Source: Suillus spraguei (Eukaryota; Basidiomycota; Agaricomycetes; Boletales; Suillaceae). Taken from it: a stretch of 29,640 bases of DNA. The notes under the pieces were generated by a model. That model was not told where the DNA came from and ran no database searches. It worked only from the letters and a program-made list of their open reading frames with translations. Below are positions 1-7,906 of the stretch, one piece after another. Position 1 is the first letter of the stretch; each line of letters begins with the position of its first letter. Location of the stretch: contig JABCPU010000705.1 of the NCBI GenBank assembly GCA_016800925.1, positions 1-29,640 of the forward strand, in the 5' to 3' direction. The position numbers and the translations under genes were made by a program.

Positions 1-835
1 CAGGAATTCGGGATTCGGGTCCGGGTCTTGGTACTTGACACTCGGTGAACTGTGCAAGGAAATAGAAAATTTACATGATACAGTTTTTGCAAGTTTCAAT
101 TTTGAAGTTTGAAGTTTGAAGTTTGAAGTTTGAAGTTTGAAGTTTCGGAGTTCGGGGTCGGGTTCCGGCACTCGGCACTTGTTACACTGCCAGGAATTCG
201 GGATTCGGGTCCCGGGTCTTGGTACTTGACACTCAGTGAACTGTGTAAGGAAATAGAAATTTTACATGATACAGATTTTTGCAAGTTTCAATTTTGAAGT
301 TTGAAGTGTGAAGTTTCGGGTTCGGGGGTCAGGTTCCGGCACTTGGCACTTGTTACACTGCCAGGAATTCGGGATCGGGTCCCGGGTCTTGGTACTTGAC
401 ACTCGGTGAACTTTGCAAGGAAATAGAAAATTTTACATGATACAGATTTTTGCAAGTTTCAATTTTGAAGTTTGAAGTGTGAAGTTTCGGGGTTCGGGCT
501 CAGGTGCCGGCACTCGGCACTTGTTATATGCCAGGAATTCAGGATTGGGTCCCGGGTCTTGGTACTTGACACTCGGTGAACTGTGTAAGGAAATAGACAT
601 TTTACATGATACACATTTTTGTGAGTTCCAAGTTCCAAGTTTTAAGTTTCGAGTTCTGGGTTCGGGTTCCGGCACTTGGCACTTGTTACATTGCCAAGGA
701 TTCATGATTCGGGTCCTGGGTCTTGGTACTTGACACTCGGTGAACTGTGTGAGGAAATAGGCATTTTACATGATATACATTTTTGCAAGTTTCAAGTTTT
801 GAGTTTTGAGTTTCAGCTTTTTATTGCCTCACATT
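1..835. repeat. Tandem array, about five copies of a ~170-bp unit
   Basis: Units start near 1, 191, 362, 532 and 694, each opening with a form of CCAGGAATTCGGGATTCGGG. They run through GGTCTTGGTACTTGACACTC, GGAAATAGAAATTTTACATG and a GCACTTGTTACACTG tail. Unit lengths are roughly 190, 171, 170, 163 and ~145 bp, and the last copy decays into unrelated sequence. The array starts at the window edge, so it probably extends upstream. The open frames crossing it are repeat-encoded low-complexity peptides and are not called as genes. Confidence 0.9.
101..145. repeat. 7-bp microrepeat (TTTGAAG)n inside the first satellite unit
   Basis: Six perfect TTTGAAG copies occupy 101-142, followed by TTT. The same position in the later ~170-bp units has only two or three copies, interrupted by a GTG variant. 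This accounts for most of the extra length of the first unit. Confidence 0.9.
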
Positions 836-840
836 TTTCT

Positions 841-926
841 GAGTCCCAAGTGCCAAATCCTGAGTGCCGAACCCCAGTAGTCCACAATTTCGGGGTTCAG
901 CACTTGGGATTCAGCACTCAGGACTC
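841..926. repeat. Imperfect inverted repeat, 35-bp arms, 16-bp loop
   Basis: Arm 841-875 is the reverse complement of 892-926 at 28 of 35 positions by hand count. All seven differences are transitions. The arms are built from GGTTCGGCACT- and GGATT-like words that resemble the tail of the neighbouring satellite unit. The hairpin probably arose from an inverted satellite fragment. Confidence 0.75.
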
Positions 927-1060
927 AGACAAATGTCAGGCAATCAAAAGATTTGATTCACACATTTTTGGTAGATATCTTTTTTGTCTCGAATCTGTTA
1001 CGGCCATGCAAAACCAGAGGCTACTCAGATGTTCCAGCTTTGCATGGGGTCTCACTGGAG

Positions 1061-1135
1061 TGTCATAACTAAATCATAAGGGCTTGGCCTCCGCTCGTGC
1101 GCTGTGCCCCTTATACAAGTATGTGCCCCTAATTT
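1061..1135 (-). mobile_element. Relic of an LTR related to family B (3' end, minus strand)
   Basis: The stretch from AGGGCTTGGCCTCCGCTCG to GTGCCCCTAATTT at 1079-1135 closely matches the reverse complement of the 3' part of the gypsy-1 LTR, including the GCGCTGTGCCCCTTA core. TGTCATAACT at 1061 may be the LTR terminus. The far end could not be placed; a candidate near 1683 has no matching target duplication. Confidence 0.45.
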
Positions 1136-1720
1136 TGCATGAAGTCTGAGGGGGAGTTCCAGTGAAGTCCAGAGGGGAACTCCGGAGGAACTCTAGGGCT
1201 AGACTGCTCAATAGTGCGCCGACGGACTACTGGAGGATCATGGCAACTACGCAGGAACTATTTCCGGAGGACAGGAAATACAGGTAAGACTACTGGGTTA
1301 AGTCCCAAGTAGAATGGAATGGAGGATGGACTGCCAGACAAAGTCCAGGGCAAGATAGGAGGGAAGCTCCAGGGGGAAAGATGATCCACAGGATGTCAAG
1401 GGTGGGGTAGGACAGGTCCGGAGGTCCGGAGATAGGAGGTCCGGAGATAGGAGGTCTGGAAAGGGAGGAGTGGAGGAGTGTAGGAGTGGAGGACCAGAGA
1501 AGTGAAGCTCCATGGATCCAAGGGGAAGTATATAGGACATTGATGAGGATCGGAAGTCTCAGATGTCAGAGGAGGGAAAGTCCGGACATAGTGGTGGGTG
1601 AGCTGTGCTCAGGGTGGGCTAGGATATGCATAGGGTTAGCAAGCTAGCTGCAGAGGTCTGAAGGTCCAGTCAGATGATATACAACTACCTCAGCTCCACC
1701 ATGTCTACAATTATCATACA
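1136..1720. other. No gene seen; short purine-rich tandem at 1424-1460
   Basis: No coding signal is recognised. The only structure is a 15-bp direct repeat, GTCCGGAGATAGGAG, at 1424-1438 and 1439-1453, followed by a partial third copy and a GGAGGAGTG-rich tract to about 1500. It may be the body of the LTR relic that begins at 1061, but the similarity to family B is lost after about 1135. Confidence 0.6.
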
Positions 1721-2058
1721 CATGGGCCCACCCGTCTAATACAATATTTTATATAACACTCTCGGCCCAACCGTCTCATATGTGTCTGGGCCCACCCGTG
1801 TATGTGATAACAAGTACCCTTCACATACCTGTCTACCTGATACACATCTACCTTGGTACACCCATCTACATAATATCTAACTACCTCGGCCCATCCGTCT
1901 ACCGGATATTCATATACATCGGCCCACTCATCTACTCTACATATTCCTTGCATGGGCCCACCCGCTGTCATCGGGAATAATATTCCTCCCGGCCCATCCG
2001 TCATCAACGAGGATATTTCTACCATGGGCCCATGGTCCGCTGGCCCGTATCATACGGG
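1721..2058. repeat. Degenerate minisatellite, consensus GGCCCACCCGTCT
   Basis: About ten degenerate copies of GGCCCAYCCGTCT, each followed by 20-30 bp of AT-rich ATATCTAAC-like spacer, lie near 1724, 1765, 1789, 1853, 1889, 1920, 1954, 1991, 2024 and 2042. The array ends in a 15-bp palindrome at 2044-2058 (CCCGTAT-C-ATACGGG), about 60 bp before the gypsy-1 left LTR. The open frames on both strands here are repeat peptides. Confidence 0.7.
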
Positions 2059-2120
2059 ATATTATGCATGTCCGCTCACTCGTATAATACGGAGATAGTT
2101 CACTGTAATATGTGGGAGAT

Positions 2121-2858
2121 TGTCATATACCATACATCTGATCAATCCTACTTCCGTCCGGTCCACAGATCCTGTCTGGATCACCCATCCAAAGGTCCCT
2201 ACTTCTCTCACTCTAACCCCCTTGTGGACATCTGCATCTACCTCCTTTCGGCAATCCTCCTGTCTCTGATATTCCGGTTGTGTATACTTCCTTCCTGCTT
2301 ATTGATCCATTACCTGTGTCTCATTTCTGACTCATGCTTACTGATCCACTGCGCATTAACTAATAAACTTCCATTACACTTCGTACATAGCCCTCGGTCC
2401 CGGACTTGTTGATTATCCATATTAGATACTTACAGTATATAAATCACTTGTAGATCTCCGTAGAACCTTAGTTCGAATATCATCTTAGATTCTGCTCATT
2501 CTGCTTCCTTCGGACTTGAGTCACTTTCTGCTCTAGTCATCTTCTGAGACTTGGGATTGATTCCTTTAAAGTCTATATCTCCGACTCTATCTTCGAATAG
2601 TCTACCTCTGTCAGTTTCTAGTTAGGAACTCATTCCAAAGCTAGCCATAATCCTTGTTCCATCCCTACGCTCCGGATAACCTTCGGACGTATCATATCCG
2701 ATACCTTTGGACATCCGGATCCGCCACACAACTCCTTCCAGATCTTCAGATGTATACCTACTCCCTGAAATAAGGGGCATTACTTGGGAAAGGGGCACAG
2801 TGCACGAACTGAGGCCAAAGCCCTTCAGATCTTTCACCCCTTGAGTACGGTCTCAACA
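2121..2858 (+). repeat. Left (5') LTR of gypsy-1, family B
   Basis: Begins TGTCATATACC and ends TCTCAACA, the standard TG...CA boundaries. It aligns along its length with 14296-15064 in the same orientation, with many substitutions and small indels. Gag starts 53 bp downstream. No clear TGG-type primer binding site follows the LTR end; the next bases are GTATATTCGAACTCAAAC. Confidence 0.9.
2436..2443 (+). promoter_or_regulatory. Probable TATA box in the gypsy-1 5' LTR
   Basis: TATATAAA lies about 315 bp into the LTR and is conserved at the equivalent place in the right LTR (14643-14650). It is followed in both by CACTTGTAGATCTCCGTAG. This is a plausible U3/R promoter for plus-strand transcription. 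Confidence 0.5.
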
Positions 2859-2910
2859 GTATATTCGAACTCAAACCTTTCCAAGTAACTTTCTAAAACC
2901 ATTCCATATC

Positions 2911-3076
2911 ATGCCTCCCTGTAAAACTCAGAACACTCTCCAAGGAGCCGGATTTGGTCCGATTCAACAAGATCCCACACCCATTGTCCAAACATTCACC
3001 AATTTCTCTCAACGCCGCACAAGCATGAGTGACATAGGTCAAAGTATTTCTGCCTGTCAAGCCAGACCAGATCTGG
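2911..3076 (+). pseudogene. gag: Gypsy-1 gag, N-terminal fragment, interrupted by element A
   Basis: ATG at 2911 opens MPPCKTQNTLQG and runs 55 codons to QARPDLV. There the reading frame is broken by the TGTAAAG end of element A at 3077. The frame resumes at 7907, right after the other end of element A, with a 4-bp repeat of the target (CTGG at 3073-3076, CCGG at 7907-7910). Gag is the nucleocapsid and capsid precursor that packages element RNA. The start was chosen because it is the first ATG after the LTR and keeps the frame across the insertion. Confidence 0.75.
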
Positions 3077-4041
3077 TGTAAAGATACAACCTAGCTTGGG
3101 CTGTAGATAAACCACTGCCTAAACTAGTATGTTAGTCTTGCGCTCCATCTAGTCTGCTTCACTTGTAAGAACAAGAGCATTCTACCCTAAAGGGGGATGC
3201 CTATTCAGTATGGTCAAGTTTCGAGTCTAAACTTATGTGCGAAACAAGCGTCGAGGTCAGCGGTAAGTTGCTGCGGTCAGCAATGATACCGCTGGAACTA
3301 GCGTCGCACGTAGCGGTGCTACCGTTGTCGAGATAAGGTCAGTAACAGTAGCATTGAGCAAGCAATGTTGAGCGGTGGTCTCAGCAGTAGCGGTAAGGTT
3401 GCGAGCAGTGCAATGAAACAGTAAAGAAGTCCATGGTACTTTCAGCGGTAAAGTAGCAGAGCATCAGAAGTTCAGTCAAAGTAACAATCCAAAGTCCAGC
3501 GGTATGCCAGTGGTAACGGAGAACGAGCGTGATGAATTAACGAGCGATAAGGGAACTTTAAAGACTATGTCCACTACTGGGTAGATCCAGAGCTAGACAG
3601 TAATCCTGACCTATAGTACGTGCAATGGGGTAAAATCAGGTACTGTATCGTGCGGGGTATGTGGTGCATATATCCTAATTCATATGTACTCGGAATACTC
3701 TAGGCGAGATCAGTAGTGCTGGAGTGTAGTAACTGCCGTAAGTAAACATAGCGCGAGGTGCTGCGGCACGAGGCAACATGTAATAAGGCTTGCCGTGGAA
3801 TCAGTGATAACGAACAGAAACAAACTACGCACCAAATGGAGCTATGCGGATGTGGCAAGGACATGGAAGGACATCGGTTCGTGGAACATGGTGCGGCAGT
3901 CGGTATGGTGTGTGGTAAGCATGGGATGCCGCCGGTACTGCTAAAGGGGTAAGACGGCCATGGACAAGTGGTAACTCCTGTAGACATGAGACGAGTGTCA
4001 AAATATGGGGTTTTAAGCCCAGCACCAATATGTTTGTTACA
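3077..4041 (-). repeat. 3' LTR of element A, family A, full length
   Basis: Read on the minus strand it starts TGTAACAAACATATTGG and ends GGTTGTATCTTTACA, 965 bp. The same sequence recurs at 7583-7906 (deleted), 17228-19455 and 20193-22412. It is packed with GCGGTA-type words. A TATA-like GATATATGCAC lies around 3664-3674 on the minus strand, where other copies read GATATAAGCAC. Confidence 0.85.
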
Positions 4042-4049
4042 TCCCCTAG
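4042..4049 (-). promoter_or_regulatory. Probable polypurine tract of element A
   Basis: On the minus strand CTAGGGGA directly abuts the TGTAAC start of the 3' LTR. This is where second-strand priming by a purine-rich RNA remnant is expected. It is short, but in the right place for the minus-strand orientation set by the gag and primer binding site. Confidence 0.45.
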
Positions 4050-4063
4050 GAACTTTAGAAACT

Positions 4064-4159
4064 GACCGTCCCCGGTCAACTATCCTGCTGGTAAGGGACT
4101 TAGCAAGAATTCAAGCGATATCAAGATCACATGATGGGACGTGTAAGCGGAATTTGCCG
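4064..4159 (+). promoter_or_regulatory. CGG/CCG inverted-triplet sites upstream of the antisense zinc-cluster gene
   Basis: GACCG-TCCC-CGGTC at 4064-4077 is a 5-bp-arm palindrome. CGG-AATTTG-CCG at 4148-4159 has two inverted CGG triplets 6 bp apart, about 150 bp before the ATG at 4306. Zn(II)2Cys6 proteins typically bind paired CGG triplets; 6-bp spacing is known for Ppr1. Whether these sites are used is inference, and such short motifs also occur by chance. Confidence 0.3.
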
Positions 4160-4305
4160 TGCAGACGTGGAATTGTGGACGTGCCATGCTGTGACTGTGG
4201 ACAATGCAGCGGAGTGTGACGTGGTGTGGTCACAAAATTACCGTTCCCTACAAAAGGGCCATCATTGGACTTCTCCACTTTCTCCCATCTTTACTTCGAA
4301 CCATC

Positions 4306-5556
4306 ATGTCAACCTTCACCTTTGATGCCTCTGCTCCCGCTGCTTGCCGCCGCACCATCTGCAGTGGCAGAAGAAACTTGCCGCCCTTCAAGAGCATTTG
4401 GATGGCCTGATCCTGACGGCACCTGATGACAAGGAGGAGCTGCTGGAGGAAAAAGGGATGTGGGTGAAAGCATGGGAACAATTCTTCGTATGTCTTTCTT
4501 TTTTTCTTCTTCTTTTAGCGGTATTGGTACTAACTTTTCTCTTAGCGTGATGTAGAAGAGTGCCGCTGCAAAGGCCGCGGTACATGGCCTCAACCTGGGC
4601 TTGATGCCTGAAGAAGTCATGGAGGCAACCGCCATCATGCCTACGGTGAATGCCTATTGCTTGGAGGTCGCTGCTGCTGAGAAAGCGGCTGAGGAGAAGA
4701 AGAAGGCTGCTGCAGCTCCAGTTGAGCCTGCGGTAGCTGACAAGGGGAAGGGGAAGAAGCGGGCCTTGGAGGAAGAGCTTGAGGAGGAGGAGGAGGAGGA
4801 GGAGGAGGAGGAGGAGGAGGAGGAAGCAGCACCTGCGCCCAAGAAGGTAGCGCGGCCTTCCTCCAACAAGTCAATGGAAGTGCTAATAGTGCAGCTGCCT
4901 GTGAGTCCTTTCTTCTCTTGACTTAGCTTTTACTGATTTCACTTCAGCCTAAGACTGCCCGCATGCGCGCTGGTAACCCACGGCATGCTACAAAGTGTGA
5001 GACCTGCGCCAAGGGGGACCATGTCTGCACTGGTGAAGAAGGCAAGGTCTGCGACCATTGCCGCAAGTTCAAGCACAGGTGTTCGCATAACACCAGTGAG
5101 TCTTTTCTCTCTTTTCTTGACTTAACTTTGTGCTAACTCGTTTTGTCTTTAGTTCGTCGCAAGAGGGTGCATCCCGTGGCAAAGACACCGCCAGTGGTCG
5201 CTGCCACCGGCAGCTCTAAGGATGCTGCCGCAGCTAAATCAAAAAAACCGGATGAAGTCATTGAGGTGACTGACAGTGAGCCAGCAGTGGTCGCCTCTCC
5301 CTCCCGCCCAGCAAAAATTGCTGGAAAGGCGCAGTCCATTGCAGCAGTGGAGGAAGAGTCTGAGGAAGAAGCCATCAATGTGGCGCAGCGGCTTCAAGAC
5401 TTGGAGGGGGAGAACTTGGACTTCCTTATGGTGGCAAGGCTAGAAGAGGCCCAGGCACACTTCATGCAGATGGAGGGGATGATGAGGGAGTTGGCGGGGA
5501 ATATGAACTTTCTCCGCGGCTGCATGAACTGCCGGCAAAAGAGGTGCCGCCTGTAG
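4306..5556 (+). CDS. Antisense accessory gene of element A: Zn(II)2Cys6-pattern, acidic, coiled-coil protein
   Basis: Exons are 4306-4487, 4556-4900, 4948-5095 and 5153-5556. Introns are 68, 47 and 57 bp, with GTATGT or GTGAGT donors, and phases agree at every junction. After a short Ala-rich N-terminus comes a helical segment (KLAALQEHLDG, DDKEELLEEKG). Then come an Ala/Lys-rich region, a poly-Glu run with KGKGKKR basic stretches, and a dedicated exon with CETC...C...CDHC...C, spaced CX2CX6CX7CX2CX6C (4996-5082). That is the fungal binuclear zinc-cluster pattern. The C-terminus has an acidic stretch, a coiled coil and a terminal CX2CX4C (CMNCRQKRC). A nuclear DNA-binding role is inferred. 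The ATG frame and the first helical frame differ, so exon 1 carries a 1-nt lesion or the start lies elsewhere. It runs opposite to the element's gag. Confidence 0.7.
4781..4822 (+). repeat. (GAG)n microsatellite encoding poly-Glu
   Basis: About 14 uninterrupted GAG triplets lie in frame within exon 2 of the antisense zinc-cluster gene and encode an acidic tract. The antisense strand would read poly-Pro or poly-Ser in open frames; those frames are shadows. Confidence 0.9.
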
Positions 5557-6302
5557 ATACTTCTTTCTCTTCTTCTGTACTTGTACCTTTGCCTCTGTAC
5601 TATAGTCCTTGTACAATATAATAGTTGCCGCAATGATAGGGGTCCTGGCGGCTCCAGAACAAAAAACACAGTGTGAACACCTAAGTCCTTGGAGGTCCAA
5701 TAAGTCCAATGCCTCCATGTCCAAGTCCTAGCGCCAGTCATATCCATTTGACGCCTAAGGTAAACAGTAACGTATAGTAAGCGCACGCTCGCAGTAAACA
5801 AAAACTGAACTGATACTGCAAGTCTGTTGTGAGGTCCCGCTCGTCTTGTCTTCTTCATTGCACTGTCTTCATCTATGTCTGCGGTATTGCTGCCGTGGTA
5901 AGCTTTGGCATGATATCTCCTGTCTTTATCAATCAATAGGCATGGTGTGCTGCCTACGCATTAGAAGAAAAAGGTGTATAGTACTTTAGCAGTGCATGGT
6001 ATTCCTTGTCCAATTGATATAGTCTTTCGTACCATAATAAAAGTCTGTGTGCTTGTTAGCGCTAAACGTATGTAGGGGATGCCGTGTGGGCATGCATTTG
6101 AAAGTGTGAAACTGATCGCCGGATGAAACCTGGGGTAAAACAGAGACTATCATATGTGTGCAGTATTTTTTTCTTTGTTTTTATGATCAAGTAACGAGGG
6201 TGGTATTAGCAAATGTCGGTGGCAGTAGGATAATGAATGATGCCGTTGGGGTTTCCACTGGCAGGTATATGTGCTTGGGTCTTTGACGGTTGACTTCTGG
6301 GG
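5557..6302. other. Convergent intergenic stretch of element A, no gene recognised
   Basis: This lies between the stop of the plus-strand zinc-cluster gene and the stop of the minus-strand gag, so the two genes converge here. A 180-codon minus-strand frame at 5394-5936 overlaps exon 4 of the zinc-cluster gene. It has no recognisable motif and looks like a shadow. No polymerase domain is detectable. Confidence 0.55.
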
Positions 6303-7472
6303 TTAGCTTCTTCTTCTGCAATGAAAACCGCGTGATCTGTGTTCGTACTGCCATAGTGCTATGCAAGCGTGCGATGGCCTGTGGTACTGTGGGACAATAG
6401 TTGGCGGACAACTAGCGGGCGGTAGGCCACGCTTCGTCGTCTGCCGCAAGAATGTATGCCGGTGGTCGATAATAGACCTTCTAGCCGCGGTAAGGCTAGG
6501 AACACAGTATGGCCTGGTAAGACCGTTGTCTTTGTGTACTAATGCAGTGGTCAACACACGGCAGTAGGCACGTGCGGTCTGCGAGTTCAGCTGAATAGCT
6601 CCTGTGGTGAACATTTCTTTAGGTGTCAGCAGTAAACGTGCGGTAACAGTTTGGGCAGTAAATGTTGCCTCTGCGGTATGCATCAGCACTTCTACTATAC
6701 TATACCTTTCCAGTGATACTTCTATAACTTCTTCGCTATCAGCGCTAGTGGTCTGCGGTACTTTGTCTTGAGAGCGTGTATGCTTTGTGACCGTCAAGAG
6801 TTCTGTCGGTAAAATGTCAGTGCTAACCAAGTCAATTGCCGTTTTGTCTGTTTCTTCTAGCAAGCGGTGTGCGTCACTGTCGGTGCAAAATGTAGTGTCG
6901 TCAGTGTAGCGTGGTTCGTTCAGGGACAAACTTTCATCGAGCACTTGGACTGGCAGGGATGCTGTATCCTCGCATGGTAGCGCTGTAGGTAGCATAGTGC
7001 TGTCTGTACTTGGTGCTGTTAATGATTGCTGAACCGCCGGTGGTGCGGTATCTTCGAGCGGTAGCGATACTTGCTCTGCGGTAGTGATTTCCAATGCCGT
7101 AACTTGTTGCGGTACATTAGCGTCAGAGTGCTCAATAGCGTTTTCCTGATAGGGGTCTGCCAGCGGAGCGACTGCTTCAGCAGTAACTGTGCGGTTGAAC
7201 GTAATAGGACCACATTCTGGGTACAAGTGCAAAATAGCATTAGCGAAGTCTACGAAGCTGTTACCGTTGTGTTCATCAAGACATTCCCATACTTCTGCTT
7301 CATCAGGATCTGCATAGCGTATAGCCGCCTTGATGCATGCTTTATCAGCAATGCCGGCCAAGTCTGCCAGCTCATTTACAGTAGCAAGCAACATTAGCAA
7401 TTCTCTTGGGTTGCCGTCGAAGTATGGTGCCGCTGCCGTGCGGCGCAGTGGCATGCAAAATCTGTCAGACAT
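6303..7472 (-). CDS. gag: Gag-like protein of element A
   Basis: This is the longest intact frame in the window, about 389 codons from ATG at 7472 (a further in-frame ATG lies at 7487). The N-terminal ~95 residues look like a fungal retrotransposon gag/capsid domain. They have MPLRRTAAAPYFDGNP, a helix with LATVNELADLAG, then IKAAIRYADPDEAEVW and DFANAILHLYPEC. I recall this layout from gag-like proteins of Agaricomycete gypsy elements. The remaining ~290 residues are Thr/Ser/Glu-rich, low in complexity, and have no CCHC knuckle. It starts about 90 bp after the primer binding site on the same strand. Intactness while nearby pol genes are wrecked fits a young insertion. It probably forms particles in trans with another element's enzymes; that is inference. 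Confidence 0.7.
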   Translation of the reverse strand: MSDRFCMPLRRTAAAPYFDGNPRELLMLLATVNELADLAGIADKACIKAAIRYADPDEAEVWECLDEHNGNSFVDFANAILHLYPECGPITFNRTVTAEAVAPLADPYQENAIEHSDANVPQQVTALEITTAEQVSLPLEDTAPPAVQQSLTAPSTDSTMLPTALPCEDTASLPVQVLDESLSLNEPRYTDDTTFCTDSDAHRLLEETDKTAIDLVSTDILPTELLTVTKHTRSQDKVPQTTSADSEEVIEVSLERYSIVEVLMHTAEATFTAQTVTARLLLTPKEMFTTGAIQLNSQTARAYCRVLTTALVHKDNGLTRPYCVPSLTAARRSIIDHRHTFLRQTTKRGLPPASCPPTIVPQYHRPSHACIALWQYEHRSRGFHCRRRS

Positions 7473-7562
7473 ACTTATCAGTAGCATAGCGGTGCAGTAA
7501 TAACTGTGGTGACAATCGTGCGGTAAGCGATTGAGACAAGAACAAAACTATACCAAAGGACC

Positions 7563-7580
7563 CCCTCACGGTGGGCTCCA
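7563..7580 (-). promoter_or_regulatory. tRNA primer binding site of element A
   Basis: Two bases after the 5' LTR ends on the minus strand, TGGAGCCCACCGTGAGGG begins. The TGG start pairs with the CCA end of a tRNA, as expected for reverse-transcription priming. The tRNA species was not identified. The site fixes the element's orientation. Confidence 0.6.
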
Positions 7581-7582
7581 GT

Positions 7583-7906
7583 TGTAAAGATACAACCTAG
7601 CTTGGGCTGTAGATAAACCACTGCCTAAACTAGTATGTTAGTCTTGCGCTCCGTCTAGTCTGCTTCACTTGTAAGAACAAGAGTGTTCGACCCTAAAGGG
7701 GGATGCCTATTCAGTATGGTCAAGTTCAAGTCTAACTTATGTGTGAAACAAGCGTCGAGGTCAGCGGTAAGTTGCTGCAGTAAGCGTGGGATGCTGCCTG
7801 TCCTGCTAAAGGGGTAAGATGGCCATGGACAAGTGGTAACTCCTGTAGACGTGAGACGAGTGTCAAAATATGGGGTTTTAAGCCCAGCGCCAATATGTTC
7901 GTTACA
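7583..7906 (-). repeat. 5' LTR of element A with a ~640-bp internal deletion
   Basis: 7583 to about 7779 matches 3077-3272 of the other LTR. From TAAGCGTGGG on it matches 3916-4041. The middle, equivalent to about 3277-3915, is missing, with GT microhomology at the junction. In the shared 320 bp I count roughly 15 differences by eye, mostly transitions. Confidence 0.85.

Larger units (their letters stand above)
3077..7906 (-). mobile_element. Element A: non-autonomous gag-only LTR retroelement with an antisense gene
   Basis: LTRs at 3077-4041 and 7583-7906 bracket 3.5 kb and sit inside gypsy-1 gag with a 4-bp target duplication (CTGG/CCGG, one C/T difference). Orientation is minus. A TGG-type primer binding site follows the right LTR, a gag-like ORF runs on the minus strand, and a short purine tract precedes the left LTR. 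No protease, reverse transcriptase, RNase H or integrase is recognisable in either strand. The layout resembles TR-GAG elements of plants. A spliced gene on the opposite strand fills the 3' half. The 5' LTR has lost about 640 bp internally. Confidence 0.85.

Noticed and set aside
1..835. Possible CRISPR-like array
   Set aside because: The repeats are contiguous ~170-bp units with no unique spacers, and the context is eukaryotic.
1714..2412. Frames on both strands in the minisatellite and LTR
   Set aside because: They encode repeat-derived or LTR-derived peptides without motifs.
4641..4874. Poly-Pro and poly-Ser minus-strand frames
   Set aside because: They are the antisense of the (GAG)n poly-Glu tract.
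5394..5936. 180-codon minus-strand frame
   Set aside because: It overlaps exon 4 of the better-supported zinc-cluster gene in antisense. It is rich in Arg and Tyr with no motif, and its other end is in noncoding DNA.
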